Of a stretch of DNA of 64,000 nucleotides, positions 1 to 8,592 are shown in pieces; the first letter of the stretch is position 1, and each line of letters opens with the position of its first letter. Under the pieces are notes generated by a model, which had not been told where the DNA came from, did not search any database, and was given only the letters and a program-made list of their open reading frames with translations. Made by a program: the position numbers and the translations under genes. Where the stretch lies: NCBI RefSeq assembly GCF_011174675.1, contig NZ_JAANIG010000018.1, forward strand, positions 1 to 64,000, written 5' to 3'. This DNA comes from Perlabentimonas gracilis (lineage in GTDB: Bacteria; Bacteroidota; Bacteroidia; Bacteroidales; Tenuifilaceae).

Positions 1-219
1 AAGGGTTTTAGCAGAAACGCTCGAATTTCCTTGCGCTCGACAGAGCAAATATGTTGTTCAATTATTAGGGAATCAGATGTTTATGCCTTATTCAGCATGC
101 CCTACATAAGAGGAAAGGTTGATCTTCTCATTAATCTTATCCCACAACAAACGCTTCCCCTCCGATTAGTTTAAAAAAATCTTCATAATTTTGATAGAAA
201 TAAACCAACTCACCAGCCG
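1..219. other. Left-edge non-coding stretch
   Basis: No open frame, tRNA or clear hairpin is visible before the MscS start codon. The final 60 bases are AT-rich and could hold the promoter of the channel gene, but no convincing TAnnTTTG element was found. Confidence 0.5.
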
Positions 220-1281
220 ATGGAAAACTTATTTGAGATAGAGTATGTTGAGCGAATTGCCATATCGCTGGTTATAATACTGGCAGGCATTACTGCGCTT
301 TACTTTGCCGTTAGGCTAATTAAGGCAAACATCAAGCTGCTTAAGGACAAAAGCAAACGAAAAAAGATCTTAACCAAAGCGGTACTCCCCCTGTCGCTAT
401 TCACCTTGCTAATGGCGCTAAGGCTTACCCTACCCGTAATTGTAAAAGACCCTGAACTTTTTGGTTCGGCAAGCCACTTTTTAATGGTACTACTTGTTAG
501 CGCCGGTGCCTGGATAGCAATTAGCGCAGTAAATATCACTCGCACAATAATACTTAGCCATTACGATGTAAGCCAAAAGGATAACCTGCTGGCTCGTAAA
601 ATACACACACAACTAAAGATAATCGAACGAATTATTGTTTTTGTAATCATCTTCATTGCCCTGGCAAGCATTCTACTCACCTTCGACTCCATAAGGCGAA
701 TTGGAGTAAGCCTATTTGCCTCGGCGGGGGTGGCCGGACTTGTTATCGGTTTGGCGGCGCAAAAGGTAATAGGAAGTATGCTGGCCGGTTTTCAGCTGGC
801 CATAACCCAACCCATCCGCATTGACGATGTGGTGATTGTGGAGAACGAGTGGGGCTGGATTGAAGAGATTACCCTTACCTATGTAGTTATCAGACTATGG
901 GATCGTAGGCGCTTAGTGGTACCATCCACCTACTTTATCGAAAAACCATTCCAAAACTGGACCCGTAAGTCGGCCGATATTATTGGTAGTGTATTTGTTC
1001 ATACCGATTACACTATGCCTGTGGATGAGCTAAGAGCTGAGTTTCATAGGATAGTTGAAAAAACGGAACTCTGGGATGGTAATGTGGCCAACGTGCAGGT
1101 GACAAATGCTACAAGCCAATCGCTCGAGATAAGGTTCCTGGTAAGCGCCAACGATTCACCAACGCTTTGGGATTTACGGGTGCTTGTTAGGGAGCGTATG
1201 GTAGAATATCTTCAAAAAAATCATCCCGACAAGCTGCCAAAAACTAGGGTAAACATCCAATCGCCAGTGTCACAATGTTGA
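220..1281 (+). CDS. MscS-family mechanosensitive ion channel
   Basis: Small-conductance mechanosensitive channel homologue of the inner membrane. It would open under membrane tension and release solutes during hypo-osmotic shock. Hydrophobic helices lie near residues 12-34, 52-74, 86-106 and 134-155. They are followed at about 163-192 by a Gly/Ala-rich pore-lining helix (ASAGVAGLVIGLAAQKVIGS), the MscS hallmark. The beta domain follows, with the family-typical run PIRIDDVV...VPSTYFIEKPFQNW, then a C-terminal alpha/beta domain. At 353 residues it is somewhat longer than E. coli MscS (286), with an extra N-terminal helix pair. It stands alone; a secreted protein gene follows 58 bp downstream. 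The family call is secure. Ion selectivity and gating cannot be read. Confidence 0.93.
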   Translation: MENLFEIEYVERIAISLVIILAGITALYFAVRLIKANIKLLKDKSKRKKILTKAVLPLSLFTLLMALRLTLPVIVKDPELFGSASHFLMVLLVSAGAWIAISAVNITRTIILSHYDVSQKDNLLARKIHTQLKIIERIIVFVIIFIALASILLTFDSIRRIGVSLFASAGVAGLVIGLAAQKVIGSMLAGFQLAITQPIRIDDVVIVENEWGWIEEITLTYVVIRLWDRRRLVVPSTYFIEKPFQNWTRKSADIIGSVFVHTDYTMPVDELRAEFHRIVEKTELWDGNVANVQVTNATSQSLEIRFLVSANDSPTLWDLRVLVRERMVEYLQKNHPDKLPKTRVNIQSPVSQC

Positions 1282-1339
1282 TAATATCACAACTAAGTGT
1301 AACTTTGCAGCCAGCCATAAACCATTACACAACAAAGCA

Positions 1340-2173
1340 ATGTGTCGTAAATCGCTCCTGCTCATACTACTAACAACTATCGCCCTGGCAGTGTGTGGCC
1401 AGCCCATGCTGAGCCATTGGTTTTCGCCACAACCCGATATAAGCAACGGAAACCCTTACCGGAGCATCGAGGAAACCTCTGAGGTAATTATCCCTGGCTT
1501 AAACTCGTCGCCCACAAAGGTGGTTAAAAAGTTCAACGAGATGGGTAATATCATATCGAGCAACACCTACAACTCAGCCGGTGGGCTAACCAGCGAAATA
1601 ACCTGGGATTATATGTACGGAAACCTCCTTGTTCACAAGTATCAGCGATCGTTCGTAAATCTTAGGGGATGGAGCGAAGAGGAGGTAACTATTGAGTGGG
1701 ATGAGGAAACCGAACTTCCTACCCGAATTGAGGTAAATAAAAACAAAGAGCCTTGGCAATGGGCAACGCTTATAGCCGGAGCAGATAAGCGAATAGAATC
1801 GGCTCAGGTTTTCAACAGTAAGGGGCTTGTATATACCGAGCGGGTGATGTATATGGAGCCCTCCAACCTCATTAGAGTTAGGATTCACCGAGCCAACAAC
1901 TCCTTAGCAGGAACCGCCTCGTACCCCATAAATCCGCTAAAACCCTACTCGTTCGAATCGGTTGCCCGAACCTACTACCCCAATGGCGATATCATGACCG
2001 AAACCCTTACCCATGCGGTAAAAGGCGATCAAGCCTACTTTTACGAGTACGAGTACGATCATGAAGGCAATTGGATTGAGAAGCGTACATACCAAGTATC
2101 ACTTGGTAGAGGCGATAGGATTAGAAATAAAAAGCTTGAGAATAAGGTTACACGGAAAATTACATACCACTAG
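1340..2173 (+). CDS. Secreted protein of unknown function with RHS/YD-like strand repeats
   Basis: I do not recognise a named family. The first 20 residues form a signal peptide (basic start, leucine-rich core, cleavage probably after CGQ), so the protein is exported. The mature part is rich in short segments such as YNSAGGLTSEITWDY, FNSKGLVYTERV and YEYDHEGNWIEKRTY. These resemble the Tyr-Asp-x-x-Gly-Asn beta-strand units of RHS/YD proteins and of the Bacteroidota beta-repeat proteins that track toggling between text-like strands. It begins 58 bp after the MscS gene on the same strand and could share its transcript. Length is 277 residues. An extracellular or periplasmic beta-structured protein is the most that can be inferred. 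Confidence 0.7.
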   Translation: MCRKSLLLILLTTIALAVCGQPMLSHWFSPQPDISNGNPYRSIEETSEVIIPGLNSSPTKVVKKFNEMGNIISSNTYNSAGGLTSEITWDYMYGNLLVHKYQRSFVNLRGWSEEEVTIEWDEETELPTRIEVNKNKEPWQWATLIAGADKRIESAQVFNSKGLVYTERVMYMEPSNLIRVRIHRANNSLAGTASYPINPLKPYSFESVARTYYPNGDIMTETLTHAVKGDQAYFYEYEYDHEGNWIEKRTYQVSLGRGDRIRNKKLENKVTRKITYH

Positions 2174-2619
2174 AATTTGTTTGGCATAAACCAGGGGCAC
2201 CTCATCTGTACTCAATCAAAAAAAACCACAAAGTCGAGAGTTAAAATGTGTTGATTCTCTGTCTCAGCAAAAAATCATTACAAACCATCCCAAAAGTTGC
2301 TGAGAATATAAAATCAACCACCCATCATCAACCCCCACTACCGATAAAAACAACCCTTCTGGCACTAATCCCTAAGGATCAGTTTGTTTTGCTATATGGC
2401 TGTATTACTGTATGTTGCAGTGTTAATAACTTTGCGGAAATGTTTATTTCTTAAACTAGCAAAGCTTGGATTATGTGGTTTGGGTTTTATACCTTGCAGT
2501 CACTTTTTCTGTGCTGCGGAAAAATCCTACCATTCTTTTTCTCAGCATCATAAAATTTTTCATCGTTTCAACAATTTTAAAACCGACATACCAATATGAA
2601 CAAGGGAGATGTTCCAGTA
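2174..2619. other. Non-coding leader region upstream of the class II ribonucleotide reductase
   Basis: AT-rich stretch of about 440 bp with no convincing gene; the two short open frames inside it look like chance frames. TAACTTTG at 2427-2434 matches the Bacteroidota -7 element, but no TTG lies 19-21 bp before it. I looked for a cobalamin riboswitch, expected for some B12-dependent reductases, and saw no B12-box-like core. A purine-rich AAGGGAGA at 2602-2609 precedes the second ATG. Confidence 0.4.
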
Positions 2620-5160
2620 ATGAATGAGATTAAAGAGAAGCTGAAGACCTACACCTTCGACGAGGCCATGGCCGCCTCAACTGTTTACTTCAAGGGCGAT
2701 GAAATGGCAGCCAAGGTTTGGGTTAGCAAGTACGCGCTAAAAGACTCGTACGGCAATATTTTCGAAAAATCGCCCGACGATATGCACAGGCGCTTAGCCA
2801 AAGAAATTGCCCGCATCGAACAGAAGTACACCAACCCTATGAGCGAGGAGGATATATTTGATCTGCTTAAGGAGTTCAAGTATATTGTCCCTCAGGGAGG
2901 ACCCATGACGGGCATAGGCAACCCTTACCAAATAGCAAGCCTTTCCAACTGCTTTGTCATTGGCCCCAAAGGCGATGCCGACTCCTACGGTGGAATCATG
3001 AAGATTGATGAGGAACAGGTGCAGCTTATGAAGCGCCGGGGTGGCGTAGGCCATGACCTATCTCACATCCGCCCAAAGGGAAGCCCTGTGCTAAATAGTG
3101 CGCTAACATCAACCGGGGTTGTGCCCTTCATGGAGCGCTACTCCAACTCCACCCGCGAGGTGGCGCAGGATGGTCGTCGTGGTGCACTAATGCTTTCCAT
3201 ATCAAGTAAGCATCCCGATGCCGAGAAGTTTATCGATGCCAAGATGGAAGCCGGTAAAATTACAGGCGCCAACGTATCGGTAAAAATCGACGACGAGTTT
3301 ATGCAAGCAGCCATCGAGGGCAAACCCTACGTGCAGCAATACCCCATAAACTCCGATAACCCTAAGTATCGCAAGGAGGTTGACGCCCAGGCTATATGGA
3401 AAAAGATTATCCACAACGCTTGGAAATCGGCCGAGCCGGGTGTACTATTCTGGGATACCGTTATCCGCGAATCGGTACCCGACAGCTATGCCGACCTTGG
3501 ATTTCGTACAGTTTCCACCAACCCATGTGGAGAAATACCGCTTTGCCCATACGACAGCTGCCGACTACTGGCGCTGAACCTATATGGTTATGTAGAGAAA
3601 CCATTCACTGCCGAGGCAAAGTTCAACTTCGATCTGTTTTCAAAGCATGTGCACTCGGCTCAGCGAATAATGGACGACATAATAGACCTTGAATTGGAAA
3701 AAATTGATGCCATTCAGGATAAAATCGATCGCGACCCAGAGGACGAGGAGATAAAAGCAGTGGAGCGTAACCTCTGGAGTAAAATACGCCAAAAAGCAAT
3801 ACAGGGTCGCCGAACAGGTATTGGTATAACCGCCGAAGGCGATATGCTAGCCGCACTTGGGCTGCAATACGGCTCCGACAATGGTATCGACTTTGCCGTT
3901 GAGGTGCAAAAAACATTGGCCGTTGAGGCGTACCGATCATCCGTGCATCTGGCACGTGAGCGTGGCCCATTCCCCATTTTTGATGCTCAGCGCGAAAAGA
4001 ACAACCCCTTTATTAATAGGATAAAGGAGCAAGATGAAAACCTTTACAACGATATGGTAAAGTATGGCCGTCGTAACATTGCCCTGCTTACCATAGCCCC
4101 CACCGGCACCACAAGCCTTATGACCCAAACATCATCGGGTATTGAGCCGGTATTCATGCCGTTTTACAAGCGTCGTCGCAAGGTAAATCCCAACGACCAA
4201 AACGTAACCGTTTCGTTTACCGACGAGGTGGGCGATTCATGGGAGGAGTACAATGTATTTCATCATAAGTTCCTAACCTGGCTCGAAGTAAATGGTTACA
4301 ACCCCGAGGAGGTGAAAGTTTACTCCGAGGAAGAGGTGCAAAAGCTTATTGAGAAGTCGCCCTACCATAAAGCCTCATCGAATGATGTGGACTGGGTTAG
4401 CAAGGTGAAGATGCAAGGGATGATACAGAAGTGGGTTGACCACTCCATTAGCGTAACCGTAAACCTTCCGGCCGATGTGTCGGAGGAGATGGTGGCAAAG
4501 GTATACCAAACCGCTTGGGAAAGCGGCTGTAAAGGGTGTACCGTATACCGCGAAGGGTCACGCGACGGAGTTCTCATATCGACAAAAAAGAAAGAGGATA
4601 ACGCAACCGCCGAGGCCCCATCGAAAAGACCACAGGTGCTCGATTGCGAGGTGATTCGTTTTAAGAACAACCACGAGAACTGGATTGCTTTTGTGGGTCT
4701 GTACAACGGAACACCTTACGAAATATTCACCGGTCTATCGGAGGATGATGTGCTCCCCATCCCTAAAGCCGTAACCAATGGCCGCATCATAAAGATTAAG
4801 GACGAAAACGGTAGTCGCTACGACTTTCAATATGTCGATAAGTTTGGCTACACCAACACCATTGGCGGCTTGTCGCATATGTTTAATAAGGAATTCTGGA
4901 ACTATGCCAAGCTTATCTCGGGCGTGCTTCGTAACGGAATGCCCATACCCGATGTGGTGAACCTAATTAGTTCACTACGTCTCGATAACGAAACCATTAA
5001 CACGTGGAATGCCGGTGTTGAGCGTGCCCTGCGGAGATATATCCCCAATGGCACCAAGGCTAAAACAGGCAAGAAGTGTACTGAGTGTGGAGCTGAATCG
5101 TTAATTTACCAGGAGGGCTGCCTAATTTGTACCAGCTGCGGCAACTCCAAGTGCGGATAG
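2620..5160 (+). CDS. nrdJ: Adenosylcobalamin-dependent (class II) ribonucleotide reductase
   Basis: Reduces ribonucleotides to deoxyribonucleotides in the cytoplasm using an adenosylcobalamin-derived radical, so it needs no oxygen and no NrdB subunit. Visible signatures are the N-terminal substrate-site segment ASLSNCFVI (active-site Cys), GGVGHDLSHIRPKGS, the NPCGEIPL motif with the radical-relay Cys, the phosphate-loop TIAPTGTTSLM, and CTVYREGSR. The C-terminus carries a four-Cys zinc-ribbon-like tail (CTEC...CTSCGNSKCG) like that thought to re-reduce the active site. An in-frame ATG at 2596 would add eight residues. I prefer 2620 because AAGGGAGA lies 10 bp before it and the protein then starts directly with the conserved helix. 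Size (846 aa) fits the family. No other reductase class lies in the window. Confidence 0.92.
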   Translation: MNEIKEKLKTYTFDEAMAASTVYFKGDEMAAKVWVSKYALKDSYGNIFEKSPDDMHRRLAKEIARIEQKYTNPMSEEDIFDLLKEFKYIVPQGGPMTGIGNPYQIASLSNCFVIGPKGDADSYGGIMKIDEEQVQLMKRRGGVGHDLSHIRPKGSPVLNSALTSTGVVPFMERYSNSTREVAQDGRRGALMLSISSKHPDAEKFIDAKMEAGKITGANVSVKIDDEFMQAAIEGKPYVQQYPINSDNPKYRKEVDAQAIWKKIIHNAWKSAEPGVLFWDTVIRESVPDSYADLGFRTVSTNPCGEIPLCPYDSCRLLALNLYGYVEKPFTAEAKFNFDLFSKHVHSAQRIMDDIIDLELEKIDAIQDKIDRDPEDEEIKAVERNLWSKIRQKAIQGRRTGIGITAEGDMLAALGLQYGSDNGIDFAVEVQKTLAVEAYRSSVHLARERGPFPIFDAQREKNNPFINRIKEQDENLYNDMVKYGRRNIALLTIAPTGTTSLMTQTSSGIEPVFMPFYKRRRKVNPNDQNVTVSFTDEVGDSWEEYNVFHHKFLTWLEVNGYNPEEVKVYSEEEVQKLIEKSPYHKASSNDVDWVSKVKMQGMIQKWVDHSISVTVNLPADVSEEMVAKVYQTAWESGCKGCTVYREGSRDGVLISTKKKEDNATAEAPSKRPQVLDCEVIRFKNNHENWIAFVGLYNGTPYEIFTGLSEDDVLPIPKAVTNGRIIKIKDENGSRYDFQYVDKFGYTNTIGGLSHMFNKEFWNYAKLISGVLRNGMPIPDVVNLISSLRLDNETINTWNAGVERALRRYIPNGTKAKTGKKCTECGAESLIYQEGCLICTSCGNSKCG

Positions 5161-5187
5161 ATTTCTATCGTAACACCATATAGCTCC

Positions 5188-5219
5188 AGCCCCCAGCTCT
5201 TTGTTGGGGGCTTTCTTTT
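5188..5219 (+). terminator. Intrinsic terminator after nrdJ
   Basis: An 8-bp perfect stem (AGCCCCCA with TGGGGGCT) and 9-nt loop are followed by a T-rich run, 28 bp after the reductase stop codon. Confidence 0.85.
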
Positions 5220-5277
5220 AAATAACAATGGGCCGCTCAGCTTGCTGGCGACCCATTGGCTTATAATAGTTTATGGC

Positions 5278-6408
5278 TTAGAAATCAAAGTCGTCGAATA
5301 GGTCTGACTCAAGACCCAAAACCTCCTCAAGGGGTTTTTCGGTTCCGTCGTTAAACCTGAAATACGGAACCATATCATAAAGTGTGGCATCCCATTTCCA
5401 AACAACAGTACCTATCTTAGCTCCTTCGGGAAATGTGTAGAAGGTTACATTTAGATACTCATTTGCTGCGTCAACAATGGCTTGGTAGCTTGTGGTATTA
5501 TCGTAAATGGCAACGAAATCGGCAATGGCCAAATCGAGCTGTGCCTTTACCTCTCCCATCTGCACAAAGCCTTTGGCTGAAGTTAGAATCAACTCAATAT
5601 CATCATCCGTTTCAAAAGGATTGATTGTGGTGGAGCCATCAACCCTAAGCTCAACATTGGCCGACGTAATGGTAACGCCTTGTTTCTTGAGTTCAAAACC
5701 TGCGGTAATTGTTGAAAACTCCGATCCTGAGGTGATACTAATATTTGCTCCCATCTCGAAGGGAAGCATCGATATGCTAACACCAACGCTATTAAGCCCC
5801 GAGGCGGAAAGATCGGCTTCGTAATTAACATCAAGAACCAAACTGTTACCAATATGCAGAGTAACCTTTAGCGATGTGGTAAAAAATTCCTCACCCTGTT
5901 CCACCCCACTAAAGTTCGATATTGTAAGGGTTGCGTTATTGGTTGTTTGCTCCATATCGGAGGGGAATTCGTAAACCAACTTGTCGGCAGGCAAGTCGCT
6001 ATAAGTCCAGGTATAGTTTGCAAAATCCCAGCTATAGGTTCCATACTCCTCAGCAAAAGGATCAACATCCTCGCTGGCTGATATCATCTTTGTAATTACC
6101 CCTATAGCCTTTTGGGAAAGGGTTGCATCCTTAGTATATACCTCCTTGAAATCGGATGCCATTGGGATTGGTTGTCCCTTAATGCCGGGGTCAAAGTCTG
6201 ACAAGTACATAAAGTTAAATAGGGTGCTGGCAGCAGGTGTCGACATCATCTCTACCATAAGAGTTTCCATATCCTTGCCCATATCGGCCAGTACAGCTTC
6301 GGCCTCAACAGTCGAGAGAGGCTCTGGTTCATTATCGTCTTTACACGACGATACGGCTAGCATAAAAACAACTAGCATTAACGAAATTAACTTTAGATTA
6401 ATTTTCAT
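5278..6408 (-). CDS. Secreted lipoprotein of unknown function
   Basis: The protein starts with a classic lipoprotein signal: two Lys, a hydrophobic core and the lipobox AVSSC, so Cys at about residue 20 should be lipidated. It is followed by the acidic KDDNEPEP linker typical of Bacteroidota surface or outer-membrane lipoproteins. The remaining 350 residues show no catalytic motif. They are beta-rich with repeated amphipathic strands and resemble a lipid-binding or adhesive scaffold. An upstream in-frame ATG at 6477 would bury the signal peptide, so the start at 6408 is chosen. It converges on nrdJ from the opposite strand and is flanked upstream by the cassette-like region at 6.5 kb. Function unknown. 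Confidence 0.75.
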   Translation of the reverse strand: MKINLKLISLMLVVFMLAVSSCKDDNEPEPLSTVEAEAVLADMGKDMETLMVEMMSTPAASTLFNFMYLSDFDPGIKGQPIPMASDFKEVYTKDATLSQKAIGVITKMISASEDVDPFAEEYGTYSWDFANYTWTYSDLPADKLVYEFPSDMEQTTNNATLTISNFSGVEQGEEFFTTSLKVTLHIGNSLVLDVNYEADLSASGLNSVGVSISMLPFEMGANISITSGSEFSTITAGFELKKQGVTITSANVELRVDGSTTINPFETDDDIELILTSAKGFVQMGEVKAQLDLAIADFVAIYDNTTSYQAIVDAANEYLNVTFYTFPEGAKIGTVVWKWDATLYDMVPYFRFNDGTEKPLEEVLGLESDLFDDFDF

Positions 6409-6542
6409 AGCATTATATTTTTGGTTTGACACTTTATAATCAAAAATCATACCACCTGCCATAGTTATATTCTGCAATTAGTTCGAATTGCTATGGTTGT
6501 ACACAATGAAAGTGTTTAGCGCTCCAAGTAAAAAAAAGTTGA

Positions 6543-6588
6543 TTAACGGAGTTAATATTTATTGCAGATTTTACTTAACTTGCCGTTA
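6543..6588. repeat. Short attC-like inverted repeat at the left edge of the nuclease cassette
   Basis: TTAACGG-AGTTAA near 6543-6555 is the near reverse complement of TTAACTTGCCGTTA at 6574-6588, with two unpaired bases and an AT-rich loop between. The order (AAC box, inner box, loop, inner box, GTT box) imitates a compact integron attC site. At about 46 bp it is shorter than typical attC sites, so the assignment is tentative. Confidence 0.4.
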
Positions 6589-6596
6589 CGATGCAA
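6582..6596 (+). repeat. 15-bp direct repeat, left copy (cassette boundary)
   Basis: GCCGTTACGATGCAA occurs here and again at 7979-7993, exactly bracketing the PDDEXK nuclease gene. The GTTA core is where integron recombination would cut. Confidence 0.75.
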
Positions 6597-6769
6597 GTGA
6601 ATGACGAATAACCCAGCAAACAAGGTTGGTTCAAGCGAAAAATATGAAATCATTTATTTAGCTCACTACGACATAAAAAAATCGTTCTGATTATTATTTC
6701 TCTTTACGCCTATAGAAAAATTTATCTTTACTATAATTATGATTGAAACAACGACTTGACTAGAGCCCT

Positions 6770-7807
6770 ATGGCAAAGAAAACAATATCAAAGGCTGACA
6801 TCACAGAGCATAATTTTGGAGATGAACTAATTGCTGAAATTTCAAGTTTAATTGAAAATTCAAAAAACGAGATTGTTAAATATGCCAACAGTTCTATGAC
6901 TATGCTGTTTTGGCAAATTGGGAAAGTTGTTAATCAGAAAATACTTGAAAATAAAAGAGCTGAATACGGAAAACAGATTATCGTTACGCTGTCACGACAT
7001 TTGATGAATAAGTATGGTAGAAACTTTGAAGAAAAGAATTTGCGAAGAATGCTACAATTCGCATCTCAGTTCACTGAAAGAGAGATTGTCGTTACACTGT
7101 CACGACATTTGACTTGGTCGCATTTCCTTATTCTACTTCCACTGAAAAAGAATGATGCCAAACTATTTTATGCACAGAGAGCCATAAATGAGAATTGGGG
7201 CGTAAGAGAACTTAAAAAACAAATATCTGAAAAGGTTTTTGAGCGAACAGCATTAGCTAACACGCAATTAAACATAACACAACCAACTGCAAGTAGCGTA
7301 TTCAAAGACCCATACTTTCTTGACTTTTTAGGACTTAACGACGATTATCTTGAAAGAGACTTAGAAGCATCAATCCTAAAAGAATTAGAAAAATTCATAC
7401 TTGAACTAGGTAAAGGTTTTGCGTTCGTTGAGCGTCAAAAAAGAATGATTATTGACGGGGAAGACTTTTACCTTGACCTACTATTCTGTCATCGGAATTT
7501 GAAAAGACTTGTAGCGATTGAACTTAAAATTGGGAAATTTCAAGCCAAGTACAAGGGGCAAATGGAACTATATCTAAAATGGCTAAATCGTTATGAGCGT
7601 AAAGATGATGAATTGCCACCAGTTGGATTAATCCTTTGCGCTGAAAGCAGCCGAGAACAAGTTGAACTTTTAGAAATGCATAAGGACGGAATAATAGTTG
7701 CAGAATATTGGACAGAATTACCACCAAAGAAAGAATTAGAAAGATTATTACATAAGGCATTATCTGAAGCTAAAGAAAGAATTGAAGCAAAGAAATTAAA
7801 CGAATAG
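6770..7807 (+). CDS. PDDEXK nuclease domain protein, YhcG/DUF1016 family
   Basis: Family of predicted PD-(D/E)xK nucleases often found in mobile or defence contexts. The N-terminal DUF1016_N-like half (residues about 15-170) has the family pattern SMTMLFWQIGKVV, EKNLRRMLQFA and WSHF. It contains two nearly identical IVTLSRHL segments, which is normal for the family. The C-terminal nuclease half carries the catalytic pattern YLDLLF...AIELKIGKF (Asp, then Glu-x-Lys) followed by the conserved QMELYLKWL helix. Codon use is strongly AT-rich (AAA, TTA, ATA) compared with the neighbouring core genes, consistent with recent arrival. The gene is alone inside a 1.4-kb unit bounded by the 15-bp repeat. 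Family call is strong; the biological target is unknown. Confidence 0.9.
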   Translation: MAKKTISKADITEHNFGDELIAEISSLIENSKNEIVKYANSSMTMLFWQIGKVVNQKILENKRAEYGKQIIVTLSRHLMNKYGRNFEEKNLRRMLQFASQFTEREIVVTLSRHLTWSHFLILLPLKKNDAKLFYAQRAINENWGVRELKKQISEKVFERTALANTQLNITQPTASSVFKDPYFLDFLGLNDDYLERDLEASILKELEKFILELGKGFAFVERQKRMIIDGEDFYLDLLFCHRNLKRLVAIELKIGKFQAKYKGQMELYLKWLNRYERKDDELPPVGLILCAESSREQVELLEMHKDGIIVAEYWTELPPKKELERLLHKALSEAKERIEAKKLNE

Positions 7808-7858
7808 ACAGGAGCTAAATCTGAGACAAGAACCAACTTATCTAATTAATCACCAGTG

Positions 7859-7988
7859 CCTAACAAGGGTGTAACCAGTTTGGGAAGAATGGATTACGGA
7901 ATCGGGTTGGCACGCAGGGAACTTCTTAACGAGGGATAAATCCCAAGCCTCCACTCCCCCAAACTTGTCACACCCCCAGCCGTTACGA
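7859..7988. repeat. attC-like large inverted repeat downstream of the nuclease gene
   Basis: GCCTAAC at 7859 and GCCGTTAC at 7979 form the outer boxes. Inside them GGGTGTAACCAGTTTGGG (7867-7884) pairs with CCCAAACTTGTCACACCC (7958-7975) at 16 of 18 positions, leaving a loop of about 73 bp that contains GGGATAAATCCC. Imperfect arms, TAAC/GTTA ends and a long variable loop are the architecture of integron attC recombination sites (known range about 57-141 bp). The spacers between outer and inner boxes are unequal (2 and 6 bp). No integrase gene is in the window. Confidence 0.55.
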
Positions 7989-7993
7989 TGCAA
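7979..7993 (+). repeat. 15-bp direct repeat, right copy (cassette boundary)
   Basis: Identical to 6582-6596. The distance between copies is 1397 bp, which would be the cassette length if recombination occurred at this core. Confidence 0.75.
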
Positions 7994-8089
7994 TTGTCAG
8001 CTTGGTGTAATTTCGCATCTTACGTACCCAATAAACAATTCTAACGCTATATTGTTAGCCTAATAAAATTATCATTTAAACAAATAGAT

Positions 8090-8509
8090 ATGAGCTCAGT
8101 AAAATTAAACATCGACTGGCAAGGCGACATGGCCTTTGAAACTGACCTGGATGGTCATAAACTAGTGATAGATGCATCGCCCGAGGTGGGTGGTGGCAAC
8201 AAAGGCCCCAGGCCCAAACCCCTAATGCTAGTTGCTCTTGCCGGTTGCACAGGAATGGATGTGGTATCGATACTCAAAAAAATGCGGGTAGAACTAGATG
8301 GGCTTCGCATTTGGGTTGAGGCAGAGCAAACCGAGGAGCACCCCAAGCACTACTCCGAGATGAAGGTTATTTATGAGTTCAAGGGGAAAGATTTACCTAT
8401 GGATAAGCTAGAAAAAGCAGTTAACCTATCGGAGGAGAGATACTGTGGTGTTAGCGCAGTATACAGAAAGGCAATGCCTGTATCAACAGAAATTCGGGTT
8501 GTAGAGTAA
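8090..8509 (+). CDS. OsmC family protein (thiol peroxidase fold)
   Basis: OsmC/Ohr-fold proteins reduce organic hydroperoxides with two cysteines at the dimer interface. Here the candidate residues are the Cys in LAGCTGMDV (about residue 53) and the Cys in ERYCGVS (about residue 118), both in the usual family contexts. The 139-residue length and the pattern of N-terminal beta strands, long central helix and C-terminal strand fit an OsmC monomer. The spacing of motifs is closer to the YhfA-like OsmC group than to Ohr, for which the physiological substrate is less certain. The gene starts about 97 bp after the cassette edge and ends before a bidirectional terminator. A cytosolic role in thiol or peroxide stress is inferred. 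Confidence 0.9.
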   Translation: MSSVKLNIDWQGDMAFETDLDGHKLVIDASPEVGGGNKGPRPKPLMLVALAGCTGMDVVSILKKMRVELDGLRIWVEAEQTEEHPKHYSEMKVIYEFKGKDLPMDKLEKAVNLSEERYCGVSAVYRKAMPVSTEIRVVE

Positions 8510-8547
8510 AAAGATAAACCGTTAAGGATTAAGGTGTAACAAAAATT

Positions 8548-8573
8548 AAAGGCCTCGACTCATCGAGGCCTTT
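8548..8573. terminator. Bidirectional intrinsic terminator
   Basis: An 11-bp perfect stem (AAAGGCCTCGA/TCGAGGCCTTT) with a CTCA loop sits between the convergent OsmC and kinase genes and can serve both. Confidence 0.9.
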
Positions 8574-8592
8574 ACACGTTTACGCTGACTTA

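Noticed and set aside
2248-2599. Two overlapping short frames before nrdJ
   Set aside because: Cys- and Phe-rich composition, no initiation context, and the region looks like a leader.
2174-2619. Cobalamin riboswitch upstream of the B12-dependent reductase
   Set aside because: No B12-box-like core or matching stem was found by eye; the region is mostly AT-rich without conserved structure.
7524-7836. Minus-strand frames opposite the cassette nuclease
   Set aside because: Shadows of the nuclease gene, with no independent signal.
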